A DNA stretch of 64,000 nt from Massilia sp. Root133 (GCF_001426525.1 NZ_LMEW01000012.1:572066-636065); one strand, 5' to 3'. Positions 1 through 8,944 are shown, counted from the stretch's first letter. The notes: generated by a model not told the origin, from the letters alone. Numbers and translations are program-made.

Positions 1-69
1 ACTCGAACCCCCACACCTCGCGGCACATGGACCTGAACCATGCGCGTCTACCAATTCCGCCACGTGGGC
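1..69 (-). tRNA. tRNA-Leu(CAG), partial
   Basis: This is the 5' part of a leucine tRNA on the minus strand. The 3' end, 16 bases including the CCA, lies outside the window. It matches base for base the corresponding part of the two complete copies at 110-194 and 223-307. The anticodon loop read on the minus strand is TTCAGGT, so the anticodon is CAG and the codon read is CUG, a common leucine codon in GC-rich genomes. Confidence 0.93.
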
Positions 70-109
70 ATGCAAAACATCAAAACGTACAACAAACTAC
101 GGTAGCTTC

Positions 110-194
110 TGGTGCCCACGGAGGGACTCGAACCCCCACACCTCGCGGCACATGGACCTGAACCATGCGCGTCTACCAATTCCGCCACGTGGGC
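110..194 (-). tRNA. tRNA-Leu(CAG)
   Basis: An 85-nt leucine tRNA with encoded CCA. On the minus strand the acceptor arm GCCCACG pairs with CGTGGGC and is followed by A and CCA. The anticodon stem CATGG/CCATG encloses the loop TTCAGGT (anticodon CAG). A long variable arm, typical of class II tRNAs, and the T-loop GTTCGAGTC are present. It is the middle copy of a tandem array. Confidence 0.97.
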
Positions 195-222
195 ATACAA
201 AACCACTTCAATGCTCGCCAGC

Positions 223-307
223 TGGTGCCCACGGAGGGACTCGAACCCCCACACCTCGCGGCACATGGACCTGAACCATGCGCGTCTACCAATTCCGCCA
301 CGTGGGC
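223..307 (-). tRNA. tRNA-Leu(CAG)
   Basis: This is the promoter-proximal copy of the tandem leucine tRNA array. It appears identical to the copy at 110-194, with the same CAG anticodon and encoded CCA. The spacers between copies are short (28 and 40 bases) and unlike each other, so the copies are probably processed from one transcript starting at the promoter near 466-493. Confidence 0.97.
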
Positions 308-465
308 ATTGGACCGCTTTGCTTGCATTGCTCGACGTTGCCGTCGAATTCCGCTACGATATCAGGCTTTGCCGTTTTGCGCTAGACCAACTTTCGATCG
401 ATCCCGGCGCGCATCGCCTGCGCAGCGCCTTCGTTTTCGGCTGGGCCGTTTCCGAAGAGACCGAA

Positions 466-493
466 AGTATAGCGGATGGATGGCAAATGTCAA
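466..493 (-). promoter_or_regulatory. sigma70-type promoter for the tRNA-Leu array
   Basis: On the minus strand there is a perfect -35 box TTGACA (493 to 488), a 16-base spacer and a near-perfect -10 box TATACT (471 to 466). It points at the tRNA-Leu genes, whose first base is about 150 bases downstream. This is the only clear element I see in the gene-free stretch 308-610. The rnr promoter must also lie in that stretch, but I could not identify it with confidence. Confidence 0.75.
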
Positions 494-610
494 AGTCCCT
501 CCGAGCGGGACTATCCCTGCACGCTTCACGGACGACGTTAGGCGAATCCGCCGGTCCTCCGTTACACTACGCGTGCCTACGTGTCAATGTAACGATATCC
601 GCGCCGTCAG

Positions 611-3208
611 ATGGACGGCGCCACCACCAAGAAGATAAAGAATACAAATTTGAAGCACCCAACACATACCATTCCAAGCCGCGAGGAAATCCTCGGCGTG
701 TTCCGTGAGGCCAAGGGCCCGCTCGACAGCGGCGCCCTGGCCCGAGCCCTGCAAGTCAACCCGGAAGCGGAAGGCGTGCTCACGCGCCGCTTGAATGCGA
801 TGGAGCGCGACGGCCAGTTGCGCGCCAATCCCGCGGGCGAATATGCGCTCACGGACCACTCAAGTTTCATTTCCGGCCGCATCAGCGCGCACCGCGACGG
901 CTTCGGCTTCGTCATCCCGGACGAGGGCGGCGAAGACCTGTTCCTGCCCGATAAGGAAATGCAGAAAGTCCTGCACGGCGACCGCGTGCTGGCCCGCGTC
1001 GTCGGCACCGACCGCCGCGGCCGCGCCGAAGGCACCATCGTCGAAGTCACGGAACGCGCCAACACCCACGTCATCGGCCGCCTGCTGAACGAGAACGGCG
1101 TCTGGGTCGTCGCACCGGAAGACAAGCGCATCGGCCAGGACATCCTCGTGTCCGGCTCGCCGGGCAAGGCGAAGTCCGGCCAGGTCGTCAGCGTCGAACT
1201 CCTCGAGCAGCCGTCGCGCTTCCGCCAGCCCACCGGCAAGATCGTCGAAGTGCTCGGCGAACTGGACGACCCGGGCATGGAGATCGAGATCGCCGTGCGC
1301 AAGTTCGGCGTGCCGCACATCTTTTCGCCGGCCGCCATCAAGCAGGCCAATAAACTGCCGAACGAAGTGCGCGACGCCGACCTCGCGGACCGCGTCGATC
1401 TGCGCGACGTGCCGCTCGTCACGATCGACGGCGCGGATGCACGCGACTTCGACGATGCCGTCTACTGCGAACCCGTCAAGATCGGCCGCACGAAGGGTTA
1501 TCGCCTGCTGGTCGCCATCGCCGACGTGAGCCACTACGTGAAGCCGAACGATGCGCTCGACGGCGATGCGATCGAACGCTCGACGTCCGTGTACTTCCCG
1601 CGCCGTGTGATCCCGATGCTGCCGGAAAAGCTGTCGAACGGCCTGTGCTCGCTGAACCCGGCCGTCGATCGCCTCACGCTCGTGTGCGACATGGTCGTCA
1701 CGATGGACGGCGAAGTGAAGGCGTACCAGTTCTACCCGGCCGTGATGCACTCGGCGGCGCGCCTGACCTATGACGAGGTCGCCGCCATCCTGGGCAACAC
1801 GAACGGACCCGAAGCGGGCCGCCGCCCCGGCATCGTGCCGCACCTGCTGAACCTGAACGAAGTGTTCCGCGCGCTGCTGCAGGCACGCCAGGAGCGGGGC
1901 GCCATCGACTTCGAGACGACCGAAACGTATATCGTCTGCAATGCGATGGGCAAGATCGAAAAAATCCTGCCGCGCACCCGCAACGACGCGCACCGCCTGA
2001 TCGAGGAATGCATGCTGGCCGCCAACGTGTGCGCCGCGGACTTCCTGATCCGCCACGACCAGCCGAGCACGTTCCGCATCCACGCGGTGCCGACCGAGGA
2101 AAAGCTGAACCAGCTGCGCACCTTCCTGAAGCAGGTGGGCCTGAACCTGGGCGGCGGCACGACGCCGCAGGCGCGCGACTACGCCGAGCTGATGACGCGC
2201 ATCAAGGAGCGTCCGGACGCCACGCTGCTGCAGACGATGCTGCTGCGTTCGATGCAGCAGGCCGTCTACAGCCCGGACAACGTCGGCCACTTCGGCCTTG
2301 CGTACGAAGCTTATGCGCACTTCACGAGCCCGATCCGCCGCTACCCCGACCTGCTGACGCACCGCGCCATCAAGGCCGTGCTGAAGGGCAAGAAGTACGA
2401 GCCGACCGGTATCGACCTGTCCAAGCTGAACACGACCGTGTCGAAAGCGGTGCGCAAGCAGGCGACGAAGGACAAGGCCGAAGGCAAGCAAAAGGATCCG
2501 AAGGACCTGACGATCTGGGATGCCCTGGGCGTGCACTGCTCGGCCAACGAACGCCGTGCCGACGAGGCGTCGCGCGACGTCGAGAACTGGCTCAAGTGCT
2601 ACTACATGAAGGACAAACTCGGCGAGGAATTCACGGGCGTGATCTCGGGCGTGACGCCGTTCGGCATCTTCGTCCAGCTCGACCAGCTGTTCGTCGAAGG
2701 CCTCGTGCACGTCACGGGCCTCGGCACGGATTATTTCCAGTACGACGAAGCCCGCCACGAACTGCGTGGCGAACGCACGGGCCAGGTGTACCAGCTGACG
2801 GGACGCGTCACGGTGCAGGTGGCGCGCGTCGACCTGGAATCGCGCAAGATCGACCTCGTGCTGGCGCAGCCGAAAGACGTGGAGCCGGCGCCGCTGGAAC
2901 GTGCCCGTGCCGCCGCGCTGGACTCCATGGAGCCGAAGGCACCGCGCCGCAGGAAAGCAAAAGCGGCGAAGAACGGTGCCGTGCCGGTCTCGCAGCAGGA
3001 AGCCCGCGCAACGCCGGCCGAACCGGCCGCCTCCACGTTCGGCGCCACCGACGAAGGCGAAGAGGATGTCGTGTTCGTGCCGCCCACGCGCGGCCGCCGC
3101 GGCCCCCGCAACGCCTCATCCGCAGCAAAACCGACCGCGACGAAAAAGACCGCGGCGAATAAAAGCGCTCCCACAAAGAGCGCCTCCAAAACCAGGAAGA
3201 AGAAGTAA
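611..3208 (+). CDS. rnr: Ribonuclease R (3'-5' exoribonuclease)
   Basis: This is an 865-residue RNB-family exoribonuclease that degrades structured RNA processively from the 3' end and takes part in rRNA and mRNA turnover. Domain order fits RNase R. An N-terminal winged-helix-like segment and two cold-shock domains occupy about the first 220 residues. The RNB catalytic core contains the aspartate-rich motif DARDFDDAV near residues 277-285. An S1 domain (GVISGVTPFGIFVQL) lies at about 678-692. The C-terminal tail, about the last 90 residues, is rich in Lys, Arg and Ala, as in many RNase R proteins. The ATG at 611 is the first in frame, and a slightly later start cannot be excluded. rlmB begins 3 bases after the stop, so the two genes are probably cotranscribed, as in other proteobacteria. 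Confidence 0.96.
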   Translation: MDGATTKKIKNTNLKHPTHTIPSREEILGVFREAKGPLDSGALARALQVNPEAEGVLTRRLNAMERDGQLRANPAGEYALTDHSSFISGRISAHRDGFGFVIPDEGGEDLFLPDKEMQKVLHGDRVLARVVGTDRRGRAEGTIVEVTERANTHVIGRLLNENGVWVVAPEDKRIGQDILVSGSPGKAKSGQVVSVELLEQPSRFRQPTGKIVEVLGELDDPGMEIEIAVRKFGVPHIFSPAAIKQANKLPNEVRDADLADRVDLRDVPLVTIDGADARDFDDAVYCEPVKIGRTKGYRLLVAIADVSHYVKPNDALDGDAIERSTSVYFPRRVIPMLPEKLSNGLCSLNPAVDRLTLVCDMVVTMDGEVKAYQFYPAVMHSAARLTYDEVAAILGNTNGPEAGRRPGIVPHLLNLNEVFRALLQARQERGAIDFETTETYIVCNAMGKIEKILPRTRNDAHRLIEECMLAANVCAADFLIRHDQPSTFRIHAVPTEEKLNQLRTFLKQVGLNLGGGTTPQARDYAELMTRIKERPDATLLQTMLLRSMQQAVYSPDNVGHFGLAYEAYAHFTSPIRRYPDLLTHRAIKAVLKGKKYEPTGIDLSKLNTTVSKAVRKQATKDKAEGKQKDPKDLTIWDALGVHCSANERRADEASRDVENWLKCYYMKDKLGEEFTGVISGVTPFGIFVQLDQLFVEGLVHVTGLGTDYFQYDEARHELRGERTGQVYQLTGRVTVQVARVDLESRKIDLVLAQPKDVEPAPLERARAAALDSMEPKAPRRRKAKAAKNGAVPVSQQEARATPAEPAASTFGATDEGEEDVVFVPPTRGRRGPRNASSAAKPTATKKTAANKSAPTKSASKTRKKK

Positions 3209-3211
3209 CGC

Positions 3212-3958
3212 ATGAAAAATAAAATGATTTTTGGCTTCCACGCCGTCACCTCGCGCCTCCGCCACGAGGCCGCCAGTGTGGAAGAGATCTTCGTCGATGC
3301 CGGCCGCCAGGACCGCCGCATGCAGGACCTCATCGCCAACGCGAAGTCGGCCGGCGTGCGCGTGATGCCCGTCGACGCCGAGCGCCTCGACAAGATCGTC
3401 GGCACCCGCCGCCACCAGGGCGTGATCGCGTTCGCGAGCCAGCTGTCGCTGGCGCGCAACCTGGACGAGTTGCTGGATGCCGTGGAAGGGCCGCCGCTGC
3501 TGCTGATCCTCGACGGCATCACCGACCCGCACAACCTGGGCGCCTGCCTGCGCGTGGCGGACGGCGTCGGCGCGCATGCCGTCATCGCCCCGAAGGACCG
3601 CTCCGTCGGCCTGAACGCGACGGCGGCCAAGGTCGCCAGTGGTGCCGCCGAGACCGTGCCTTACATCACCGTGACGAATCTGGCGCGCACGATGCGCGAC
3701 CTGAAGGAGCGGGGCATCTGGCTGATCGGCACGTCCGACGATGCCGACAAGGGCTTGTACGAAGGCGATTTCACGGGCCCGACGGCGCTCGTGATGGGCT
3801 CGGAAGGCGAGGGCATGCGCCGCCTGACCCGCGAGACCTGCGACATCCTCGTGTCCATTCCCATGTTCGGCTCGGTCGAGAGCCTGAACGTCTCCGTGGC
3901 CTCGGGCGTCTGCCTGTACGAGGCCCGTCGCCAGCGCCTGGCGCGCGAGCCGCAGTAA
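3212..3958 (+). CDS. rlmB: 23S rRNA (guanosine-2'-O)-methyltransferase RlmB
   Basis: A 248-residue SpoU/TrmH-family methyltransferase that methylates a guanosine 2'-OH in 23S rRNA (G2251 in E. coli numbering) using S-adenosylmethionine. The N-terminal substrate-binding domain spans about residues 1-80. The SPOUT trefoil-knot motifs follow in order: [16 protein letters not shown] near 103, [13 protein letters not shown] near 192, and [17 protein letters not shown] near 220. Length is normal for RlmB. It starts 3 bases after rnr, a common pairing in proteobacteria. Confidence 0.96.
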   Translation: MKNKMIFGFHAVTSRLRHEAASVEEIFVDAGRQDRRMQDLIANAKSAGVRVMPVDAERLDKIVGTRRHQGVIAFASQLSLARNLDELLDAVEGPPLLLILDGITDPHNLGACLRVADGVGAHAVIAPKDRSVGLNATAAKVASGAAETVPYITVTNLARTMRDLKERGIWLIGTSDDADKGLYEGDFTGPTALVMGSEGEGMRRLTRETCDILVSIPMFGSVESLNVSVASGVCLYEARRQRLAREPQ

Positions 3959-3962
3959 TCCC

Positions 3963-4092
3963 ACCGTCGTCCCCGCGCAGGCGGGGACCCATACTGAGCG
4001 GCCGAAGTCCTGACATTCAGGGCCTGTCTGATTATCAGAAATTACGATTTCTGATACTCGGCATGGGTTCCCGCTTCCGCGGGAACGACGTC
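3963..4092 (+). repeat. REP-type composite inverted repeat (REPIN-like)
   Basis: The spacer between rlmB and cysE holds three hairpins. The outer two, at 3969-3988 (GTCCCCGC/GCGGGGAC) and 4067-4086 (GTTCCCGC/GCGGGAAC), are related sequences in opposite orientation: the right half read on the minus strand (CGTCGTTCCCGC) resembles the left half (CGTCGTCCCCGC). Between them is a perfect 10-bp hairpin at 4033-4056 (TATCAGAAAT/ATTTCTGATA). Two inverted REPs around a central stem match REPIN-like intergenic repeats of proteobacteria. The first hairpin could also slow transcription after rlmB, but it has no T-run. Confidence 0.75.
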
Positions 4093-4170
4093 TCTCCAAA
4101 ATTGATTCCCTCATAAGCAAGTACGGCGCGGATACGCTACCATGCTGCTTCACTTGCACGAATCACGACT

Positions 4171-4908
4171 ATGTTTTCCAACCTGCGCGAAGATATCCAG
4201 AGCATCATCGAACGCGACCCTGCGGCCCGTAACGCATGGGAAGTGCTCACCTGCTACCCGGGCCTGCATGCCGTCGTCATGCACCACTGGGCGCATGCTT
4301 GTTGGCGCGCCAACTTCCGCTGGCTGGGCAGGTTCATCTCGTATTTCGCACGCATTCTGACGGGCATCGAAATCCACCCGGGAGCCACGATCGGCCGCCG
4401 CGTGTTCATCGACCACGGCTTCGGCGTCGTGATCGGCGAGACGGCCGTCGTCGGCGACGATTGCACGATCTACCAGGGCGTCACCCTGGGCGGCACGACG
4501 CTCGTCGCGGGCACGAAGCGCCATCCGACCCTGGAGCGCGGCGTGATCGTGGGGGCCGGCGCGCAGGTGCTCGGCGCGTTCACGGTCGGCGAATACGCGA
4601 AGGTGGGCTCGAACGCCGTCGTCGTCAAGCCGGTTCCGGCCGGCGCGACGGCCGTCGGCAACCCGGCCCACATCGTGCGCAAGGAAGATCAGACGCGCAG
4701 CGCCCAGATGTTCGCCGCGTACGGCGTCACGCCGAACGGCGACGATCCGCTGTCGAAGGCGCTCCGCAACCTGATCAACCACGTGGCCCAACAGGACGAG
4801 CAGATCGAGCGCATGTGCGCGACGATGAAGGCGGCCGGCATCCGCTGCCATACCCCGGACGAGAGTGATAAACTCGACCAGGCACAACTGAACCGGCTCG
4901 TAGATTAA
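4171..4908 (+). CDS. cysE: Serine O-acetyltransferase
   Basis: A 245-residue cytoplasmic enzyme that acetylates L-serine with acetyl-CoA to O-acetylserine, the first committed step of cysteine synthesis. An N-terminal helical region precedes a left-handed beta-helix of hexapeptide repeats (about residues 65-170), with the family motif IDHGFGVVIGETAVVGDD and the following loop QGVTLGGTT. The charged C-terminal tail is longer than in the shortest bacterial homologues. The ATG at 4171 is chosen because the protein then begins MFSNLREDIQ, typical of betaproteobacterial CysE. An upstream ATG at 4142 is in another frame. The yceH-family gene starts 13 bases after the stop. Confidence 0.95.
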   Translation: MFSNLREDIQSIIERDPAARNAWEVLTCYPGLHAVVMHHWAHACWRANFRWLGRFISYFARILTGIEIHPGATIGRRVFIDHGFGVVIGETAVVGDDCTIYQGVTLGGTTLVAGTKRHPTLERGVIVGAGAQVLGAFTVGEYAKVGSNAVVVKPVPAGATAVGNPAHIVRKEDQTRSAQMFAAYGVTPNGDDPLSKALRNLINHVAQQDEQIERMCATMKAAGIRCHTPDESDKLDQAQLNRLVD

Positions 4909-4921
4909 AGGACCACCACTG

Positions 4922-5611
4922 ATGCAAGACGACATCCCGGGCAGCTTCGACCCGGCATCCGACCTCGACCCCAACGAAATCCGCGTACTGGGCGTCCTTG
5001 CCGAAAAAGAGGCGCTGACGCCCGACAATTACCCCATGTCGCTGAATGCGGTGATGAACGGCTGCAACCAGCTGTCCAGCCGCGATCCCGTGATGCAGCT
5101 GTCGGAAGACGTCGTCCACGACACCCTGCAGCGCCTCATGCAGCGCAAACTCGTGAACGGCATCGCCCAGGCCGGCGCACGCGTCATCAAGTACGAGCAC
5201 CGCATGCGCATCAAGTGGACGCTCGAGCAGGACAAGGTCGCCGTGCTGACCGTGCTGATGCTGCGCGGCCTGCAGACGGCGGGCGAGATCCGCAACCGCA
5301 CGGGCCGCCTGCACGATTTCAAATCGGTGGCCGAGGTGGAAAGCGCGCTGCAATTCCTTATCGACAAGTATCCGCCGCTCGTCGTCCGGCTCGAACGGGC
5401 GCCCGGGACGAAGGAATCCCGCTACGGGCAATTGCTCGGCGGGGCTATCGACGTTGCGCGCGTGGATGCGGGCGGTGGTGCAGCCGCCGGCGCGGCCGGC
5501 GGCTCGACGGGCGCCCGCGTGGCGCAGCTGGAGCAGGAAGTGGCCGCGCTGCGCAGCGAAGTCGACGAACTCAAGGCGCAGTTCGCGGCGTTTCGTCAGC
5601 AGTTCGAGTAA
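4922..5611 (+). CDS. YceH-family (DUF480) protein
   Basis: A 229-residue protein of the UPF0502/YceH family, cytoplasmic and of unknown biochemical role. Two winged-helix domains fill about residues 15-180, with conserved segments such as RVLGVLAEKEALTPDNYPMS and LNAVMNGCNQLSSRDPV at the start. A Gly/Ala-rich linker (about 183-198) leads to a C-terminal heptad-like helix (VAQLEQEVAALRSEVDELK) that probably forms a coiled coil. It sits 13 bases after cysE and is probably cotranscribed. Its last 41 bases overlap the end of the convergent gene at 5571-6338. Confidence 0.9.
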   Translation: MQDDIPGSFDPASDLDPNEIRVLGVLAEKEALTPDNYPMSLNAVMNGCNQLSSRDPVMQLSEDVVHDTLQRLMQRKLVNGIAQAGARVIKYEHRMRIKWTLEQDKVAVLTVLMLRGLQTAGEIRNRTGRLHDFKSVAEVESALQFLIDKYPPLVVRLERAPGTKESRYGQLLGGAIDVARVDAGGGAAAGAAGGSTGARVAQLEQEVAALRSEVDELKAQFAAFRQQFE

Positions 5612-6338
5612 GGTCCGCGGACAGGCCTTCGTCGAATTGCACGAGGGCGTCGTCCGGCCAGCCCGTGTCGCCGATCGGCACCATCATGTTCCAGCCGTGT
5701 GTTTCCAGCGTGCGCGACCGTTCGCCATCGCGCAGCACGGCCCGCAAGCCCGGCCGCGGCGCCGGCGTGCCGTAGTTGAAATCCTTTTTGGCGCACCAGT
5801 CCGACGTCAGCATCAGCGTGTTGATTGCAGCCTTCGCCATGAATGGCATCTGGTCCTTGACGATGGCGATGGTGACGCGGCACTCCAGGCGCAGGTCGCC
5901 CAGCCGGCGGACGTTGTCCGGCAGGCCGGCCGTGCGTACCTCCGGATGCCCCGTGTACAAACCGTTCTTCCGGTTCAGGATGAACGTGGCGTCCGCATCG
6001 TAGGCGGCCTGGTTGCGGCCGACGGTGAGCAGGCCCGCGGCATCGATGGGGACGTCTTCCTGGAAGCTCCCGTCGTCGCTTGCGAGCCGCAGCCGCAGGC
6101 CGTCGCCCGCGTTCGCCGGGGCGCCTTCCGCGTGGCGCATGCGGAAGCGGAGCAGGGCGTGCGGCGCCAGCGCGCGGTGCGCGTCGAATGCGTCGAGGCC
6201 GGCCACGACGCTGCGGTACGAGCGCATTTCCGGATCCGCGATGCCCTTCACCTGCACGGACGGCACGGGGTCGTCCGCATGCGCGGCGGGCAGGGCGCAG
6301 GCCAGCAGCGCGCACAGCGCTACAGTCGTACGCTTCAT
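5571..6338 (-). CDS. Secreted protein of unknown function, paralogue of the 6335-7081 gene
   Basis: A 255-residue protein with a clear signal peptide (positive MKRTT, hydrophobic stretch, AHA-DD cleavage region near residue 21), so it is probably periplasmic. I do not recognise the family. It is homologous to its neighbour at 6335-7081: both share blocks like PEM-SYR---AGLD-FDA near the N-terminus, RRLGDLRLEC in the middle and a T-DWC motif, and both have a conserved cysteine pair. Its start overlaps the stop of that neighbour by ATGA, so they are translationally coupled. It is the last gene of the five-gene operon behind the GntR-type repressor. The annotated end runs 41 bases into yceH on the other strand. 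Confidence 0.8.
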   Translation of the reverse strand: MKRTTVALCALLACALPAAHADDPVPSVQVKGIADPEMRSYRSVVAGLDAFDAHRALAPHALLRFRMRHAEGAPANAGDGLRLRLASDDGSFQEDVPIDAAGLLTVGRNQAAYDADATFILNRKNGLYTGHPEVRTAGLPDNVRRLGDLRLECRVTIAIVKDQMPFMAKAAINTLMLTSDWCAKKDFNYGTPAPRPGLRAVLRDGERSRTLETHGWNMMVPIGDTGWPDDALVQFDEGLSADLTRTADETPRTAP

Positions 6339-7081
6339 GGCGCGGCTCCTTCCGGCGCGACGAACGCGAGGTCGACGACGGCATCGTTGCCCCAGCTGGC
6401 GTCATACAGCGGGAGCTCGAACTGGCGCCCCTTCACCTTCAGCGGCAGCGTGCGCTCGCCTTCGCGCAGCATGGCGGACGCGAGCGGCGATTCCACGTTC
6501 ACGGACCACGTGCGGTCCTGGTCCTTGAAGAAACTGCACCAGTCGCCCGTCAGGAACACGGTGTTGGCCAGCGCGACGGCCCAGAACGGCGCCTCTTTCT
6601 TGGCGACGGTGACGAAGACCTGGCATTCGAGCCGCAGGTCGCCCAGGCGGCGCTGGTTGTCGGCCAGGCCCGGCGTGCGCACGTAGGGCCAGACGCGGAC
6701 CTCCTTGCGCTTGCGGCTCAGCACGAGTTCCGCGTCGGCATCCCACGCCGGCTGGCTGCGCGGGACGTCGAACAGCGCGTCGGCGCCGACCGGCAGCGCC
6801 AGCGTGAACGCGTCGGCGGTCAGCCTCGCGGTCGGCAGGTCGCCTTCCAGCAGGGCGCCGCCGCGCTTGCGTACGGCGAACCGCAGTTGCGGGACGGCGG
6901 GCGCAAGCGCGTGCTGCGCGTCGAAGGTGTCGAGGCCGGCCGCGATGGCGCGGTAGGAATGCATCTCCGGATTCTTGATCGCATTCACGTGCACGACGCC
7001 TTCGCGGTTTGCGCCCGGCTCGACGTCCTGGGCGCAGGCCGCGGCGGACAGCAGGGAGAGGGCGAGGAGGGTGGCGCGCAC
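6335..7081 (-). CDS. Secreted protein of unknown function, paralogue of the 5571-6338 gene
   Basis: About 248 residues starting from a GTG at 7081, 4 bases after the permease stop. This start gives a good signal peptide (RATLLALSLLSAAACAQD), while the longer open frame upstream would run through the permease gene. The cysteine before AQD could be a lipoprotein site, but the context is not a canonical lipobox. The protein shares several conserved blocks with its downstream neighbour (NPEMHSYR, DTFDAQHALAP, RRLGDLRLECQV, LTGDWC), so the pair arose by tandem duplication. Function is unknown. Coupling to an ABC transporter suggests an envelope role. Confidence 0.78.
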   Translation of the reverse strand: MRATLLALSLLSAAACAQDVEPGANREGVVHVNAIKNPEMHSYRAIAAGLDTFDAQHALAPAVPQLRFAVRKRGGALLEGDLPTARLTADAFTLALPVGADALFDVPRSQPAWDADAELVLSRKRKEVRVWPYVRTPGLADNQRRLGDLRLECQVFVTVAKKEAPFWAVALANTVFLTGDWCSFFKDQDRTWSVNVESPLASAMLREGERTLPLKVKGRQFELPLYDASWGNDAVVDLAFVAPEGAAP

Positions 7082-7085
7082 GGCT

Positions 7086-8078
7086 TCAGCCCTCGTCGCG
7101 CCAGCGACGCATGCGGATGGCGGCATACAACATCGCGACGCCCAGCACCACGCCGATCCACGCATCGGCGCCGGCCAGCGACAGGTAGGACTGGGACACG
7201 AGCCCGCCCATGTCGACACCGTGTTCGGTCGGACGCATGCCCGTCTGCAGGCCAGGCTGGAACGTGAACCAGATGCCAGGCACGATGCCGCCGAGGATGC
7301 GGGCGACGACGTCGCTCGCATAGTGCGACAGCAGCAGCGTCTGGCCGGAAAAATTCTCGAGCGCGGCGTTGACCCACTTGATGATGACGAGCGCGACGAC
7401 CGGCACGCCGACGGCCCACAGGAACGGCTTCGATTTCGCCCAGCTCGACACGAGCATCAGCCAGCCCACGGTCGGCAGCGCCCACACGACGTACACCGGC
7501 AGCAGGGCGGCGAGGCGCAGCGGCGACAGGTACAAATCGGACGACGCCAGCAGCGACGCGAACAGATTCAGTCCCTGTGTGCTGAGCGCCAGGCAGGCGA
7601 TGAAGAGCAGGGCCAGCGAGGCGGCGACGGCCAGCACGAGTGTGATCGCGGGTGCGACGACCATCGCCATGACGGCCTTCGACAGCACCGTCATCGGATC
7701 GGACACGGGCAGCGATTTCCAGAACAGGATGCTGCGGTCGCGGCGCTCGTCGTACAGTGCGCCGAGGCAGTAGAAGAACACGACGCCGACCAGGATCGCG
7801 AACAGCGGCGCCGATGCGCCCAGGTACATGCCGGTGGCGATCTTCGCGACCACCAGCTTCGTTTCCTCGGGCAGGATCTGGTCGAGACGGGCGTGATCCA
7901 GCGTCTGGCCGTTGATCGTCACGTGCGCGGGTATGCCATGCTGCATGATGCCGTAGGTGATCGTGCAGCCCAGCAGCACGACGAGCAGCGAGCCGACGAT
8001 GAGCGGCGCCCAGAACATCGAGCCCTTATGCTCCCAGAACTCTCGCTTGAGCAGCCATTTCATGGTGTTCGTATTCAT
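7086..8078 (-). CDS. ABC-2 type transporter permease
   Basis: A 330-residue inner-membrane protein with about six hydrophobic segments, for example LIVGSLLVVLLGCTITYGI, ILVGVVFFYCLGALY, VVAPAITLVLAVAASLALLF and IGVVLGVAMLYAAI. The N-terminus is MNTNTMKWLLKREFWEHKG, and REFWEH occurs in permeases of YtrB-type systems as I recall them. It pairs with the ATPase at 8075-8944, whose stop overlaps this start by ATGA. Substrate is unknown. Regulation is through the GntR-type gene at the head of the operon. Confidence 0.88.
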   Translation of the reverse strand: MNTNTMKWLLKREFWEHKGSMFWAPLIVGSLLVVLLGCTITYGIMQHGIPAHVTINGQTLDHARLDQILPEETKLVVAKIATGMYLGASAPLFAILVGVVFFYCLGALYDERRDRSILFWKSLPVSDPMTVLSKAVMAMVVAPAITLVLAVAASLALLFIACLALSTQGLNLFASLLASSDLYLSPLRLAALLPVYVVWALPTVGWLMLVSSWAKSKPFLWAVGVPVVALVIIKWVNAALENFSGQTLLLSHYASDVVARILGGIVPGIWFTFQPGLQTGMRPTEHGVDMGGLVSQSYLSLAGADAWIGVVLGVAMLYAAIRMRRWRDEG

Positions 8079-8944
8079 GCGTAGGTTCCTTTCATGGTCG
8101 CCACGAACAAATCGGCGACGGACGGATTACGGGTTTCGCCGAGCGCGGCCAGCTGCTGGCGCGACGCGCCGCCGGGGCCGGCATCGAACAGCAGCACGGC
8201 CTTGCCGAATACGGTCCGGCGGTCGAGCGGCTGCAGCGCGTTGGCGGCGCTCAGTTTCTCTTGCGGCACCATCACCTCGACATAGCGCTCGCCGATCTCT
8301 TCCATCGACGCGGCGAGCACGATGCGGCCGTCGCGGATGAACATCAGGTCGGTCAGGATGTGCTCGACTTCCTCGACCTGGTGCGTCGTGATGACGATCG
8401 TCTTGTGCTCGTCAAAATAGTCTTCCAGCAGGTTCTGGTAGAACTGCTTGCGGTAGATGATGTCCAGGCCCAGCGTGGGTTCGTCCAGCACGAGCAGCTT
8501 CGCATCGATGGCCATCACGAGGGCCAGGTGCAGTTGCACGATCATGCCCTTGGACATCTCCTTGACCTTCATGCCAGGCTGCAGCTTCGTGTTCGCGATA
8601 TAGCGTTCCGCTTTCTCGCGGTTGAAGCGCGGGTGCACGCCGGCCACGAAGTCGATGGCGTCGCGCACGCGCAGCCAGCGCGGCAGGATCGCCACGTCGG
8701 CGATGAAGCAGACGTCCTGCATCAGCTCGTCGCGGTGGGTGCGCGGGTCGAGACCCAGCACGGACAGCTCGCCTTCGAACGGGATCAGGCCCAGCGCGGC
8801 CTTCAGCGTGGTGGTCTTGCCCGAGCCGTTCGGGCCGATCAGGCCGACGATGCGGCCGGCGGGGATGGTGAAGTCGATGCCGTTCACCGCCGTGCGCTTG
8901 CCGTAGCGCTTCGTGAGGTTTTTCGCTTCGATCACGGCGCTCAT
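8075..8944 (-). CDS. ABC transporter ATP-binding protein
   Basis: A 289-residue ATPase from the ATG at 8944 (MSAVIEAKNL). Walker A is GPNGSGKTTT near residue 38, and Walker B is LLVLDEPTLGLD near 150. The signature region reads MSKGMIVQLHL instead of LSGGQ-type, which is common in YtrB-like ATPases. The H-loop is TTHQVEE. An upstream in-frame ATG would add residues encoded inside the regulator gene and is less likely. The start overlaps the regulator stop by ATGA and the stop overlaps the permease start the same way. It powers the permease at 7086-8078. Confidence 0.93.
   Translation of the reverse strand: MSAVIEAKNLTKRYGKRTAVNGIDFTIPAGRIVGLIGPNGSGKTTTLKAALGLIPFEGELSVLGLDPRTHRDELMQDVCFIADVAILPRWLRVRDAIDFVAGVHPRFNREKAERYIANTKLQPGMKVKEMSKGMIVQLHLALVMAIDAKLLVLDEPTLGLDIIYRKQFYQNLLEDYFDEHKTIVITTHQVEEVEHILTDLMFIRDGRIVLAASMEEIGERYVEVMVPQEKLSAANALQPLDRRTVFGKAVLLFDAGPGGASRQQLAALGETRNPSVADLFVATMKGTYA

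Noticed and set aside
112..708. Plus-strand open frames over the tRNA-Leu array
   Set aside because: They run through tRNA genes on the other strand and encode repeats of the tRNA sequence only (for example the recurring EGLEPPHLAAHG).
860..2758. Long minus-strand open frame inside rnr
   Set aside because: It is antisense to a clearly conserved RNase R gene, has a composition typical of GC-rich shadow frames and contains no known motif.
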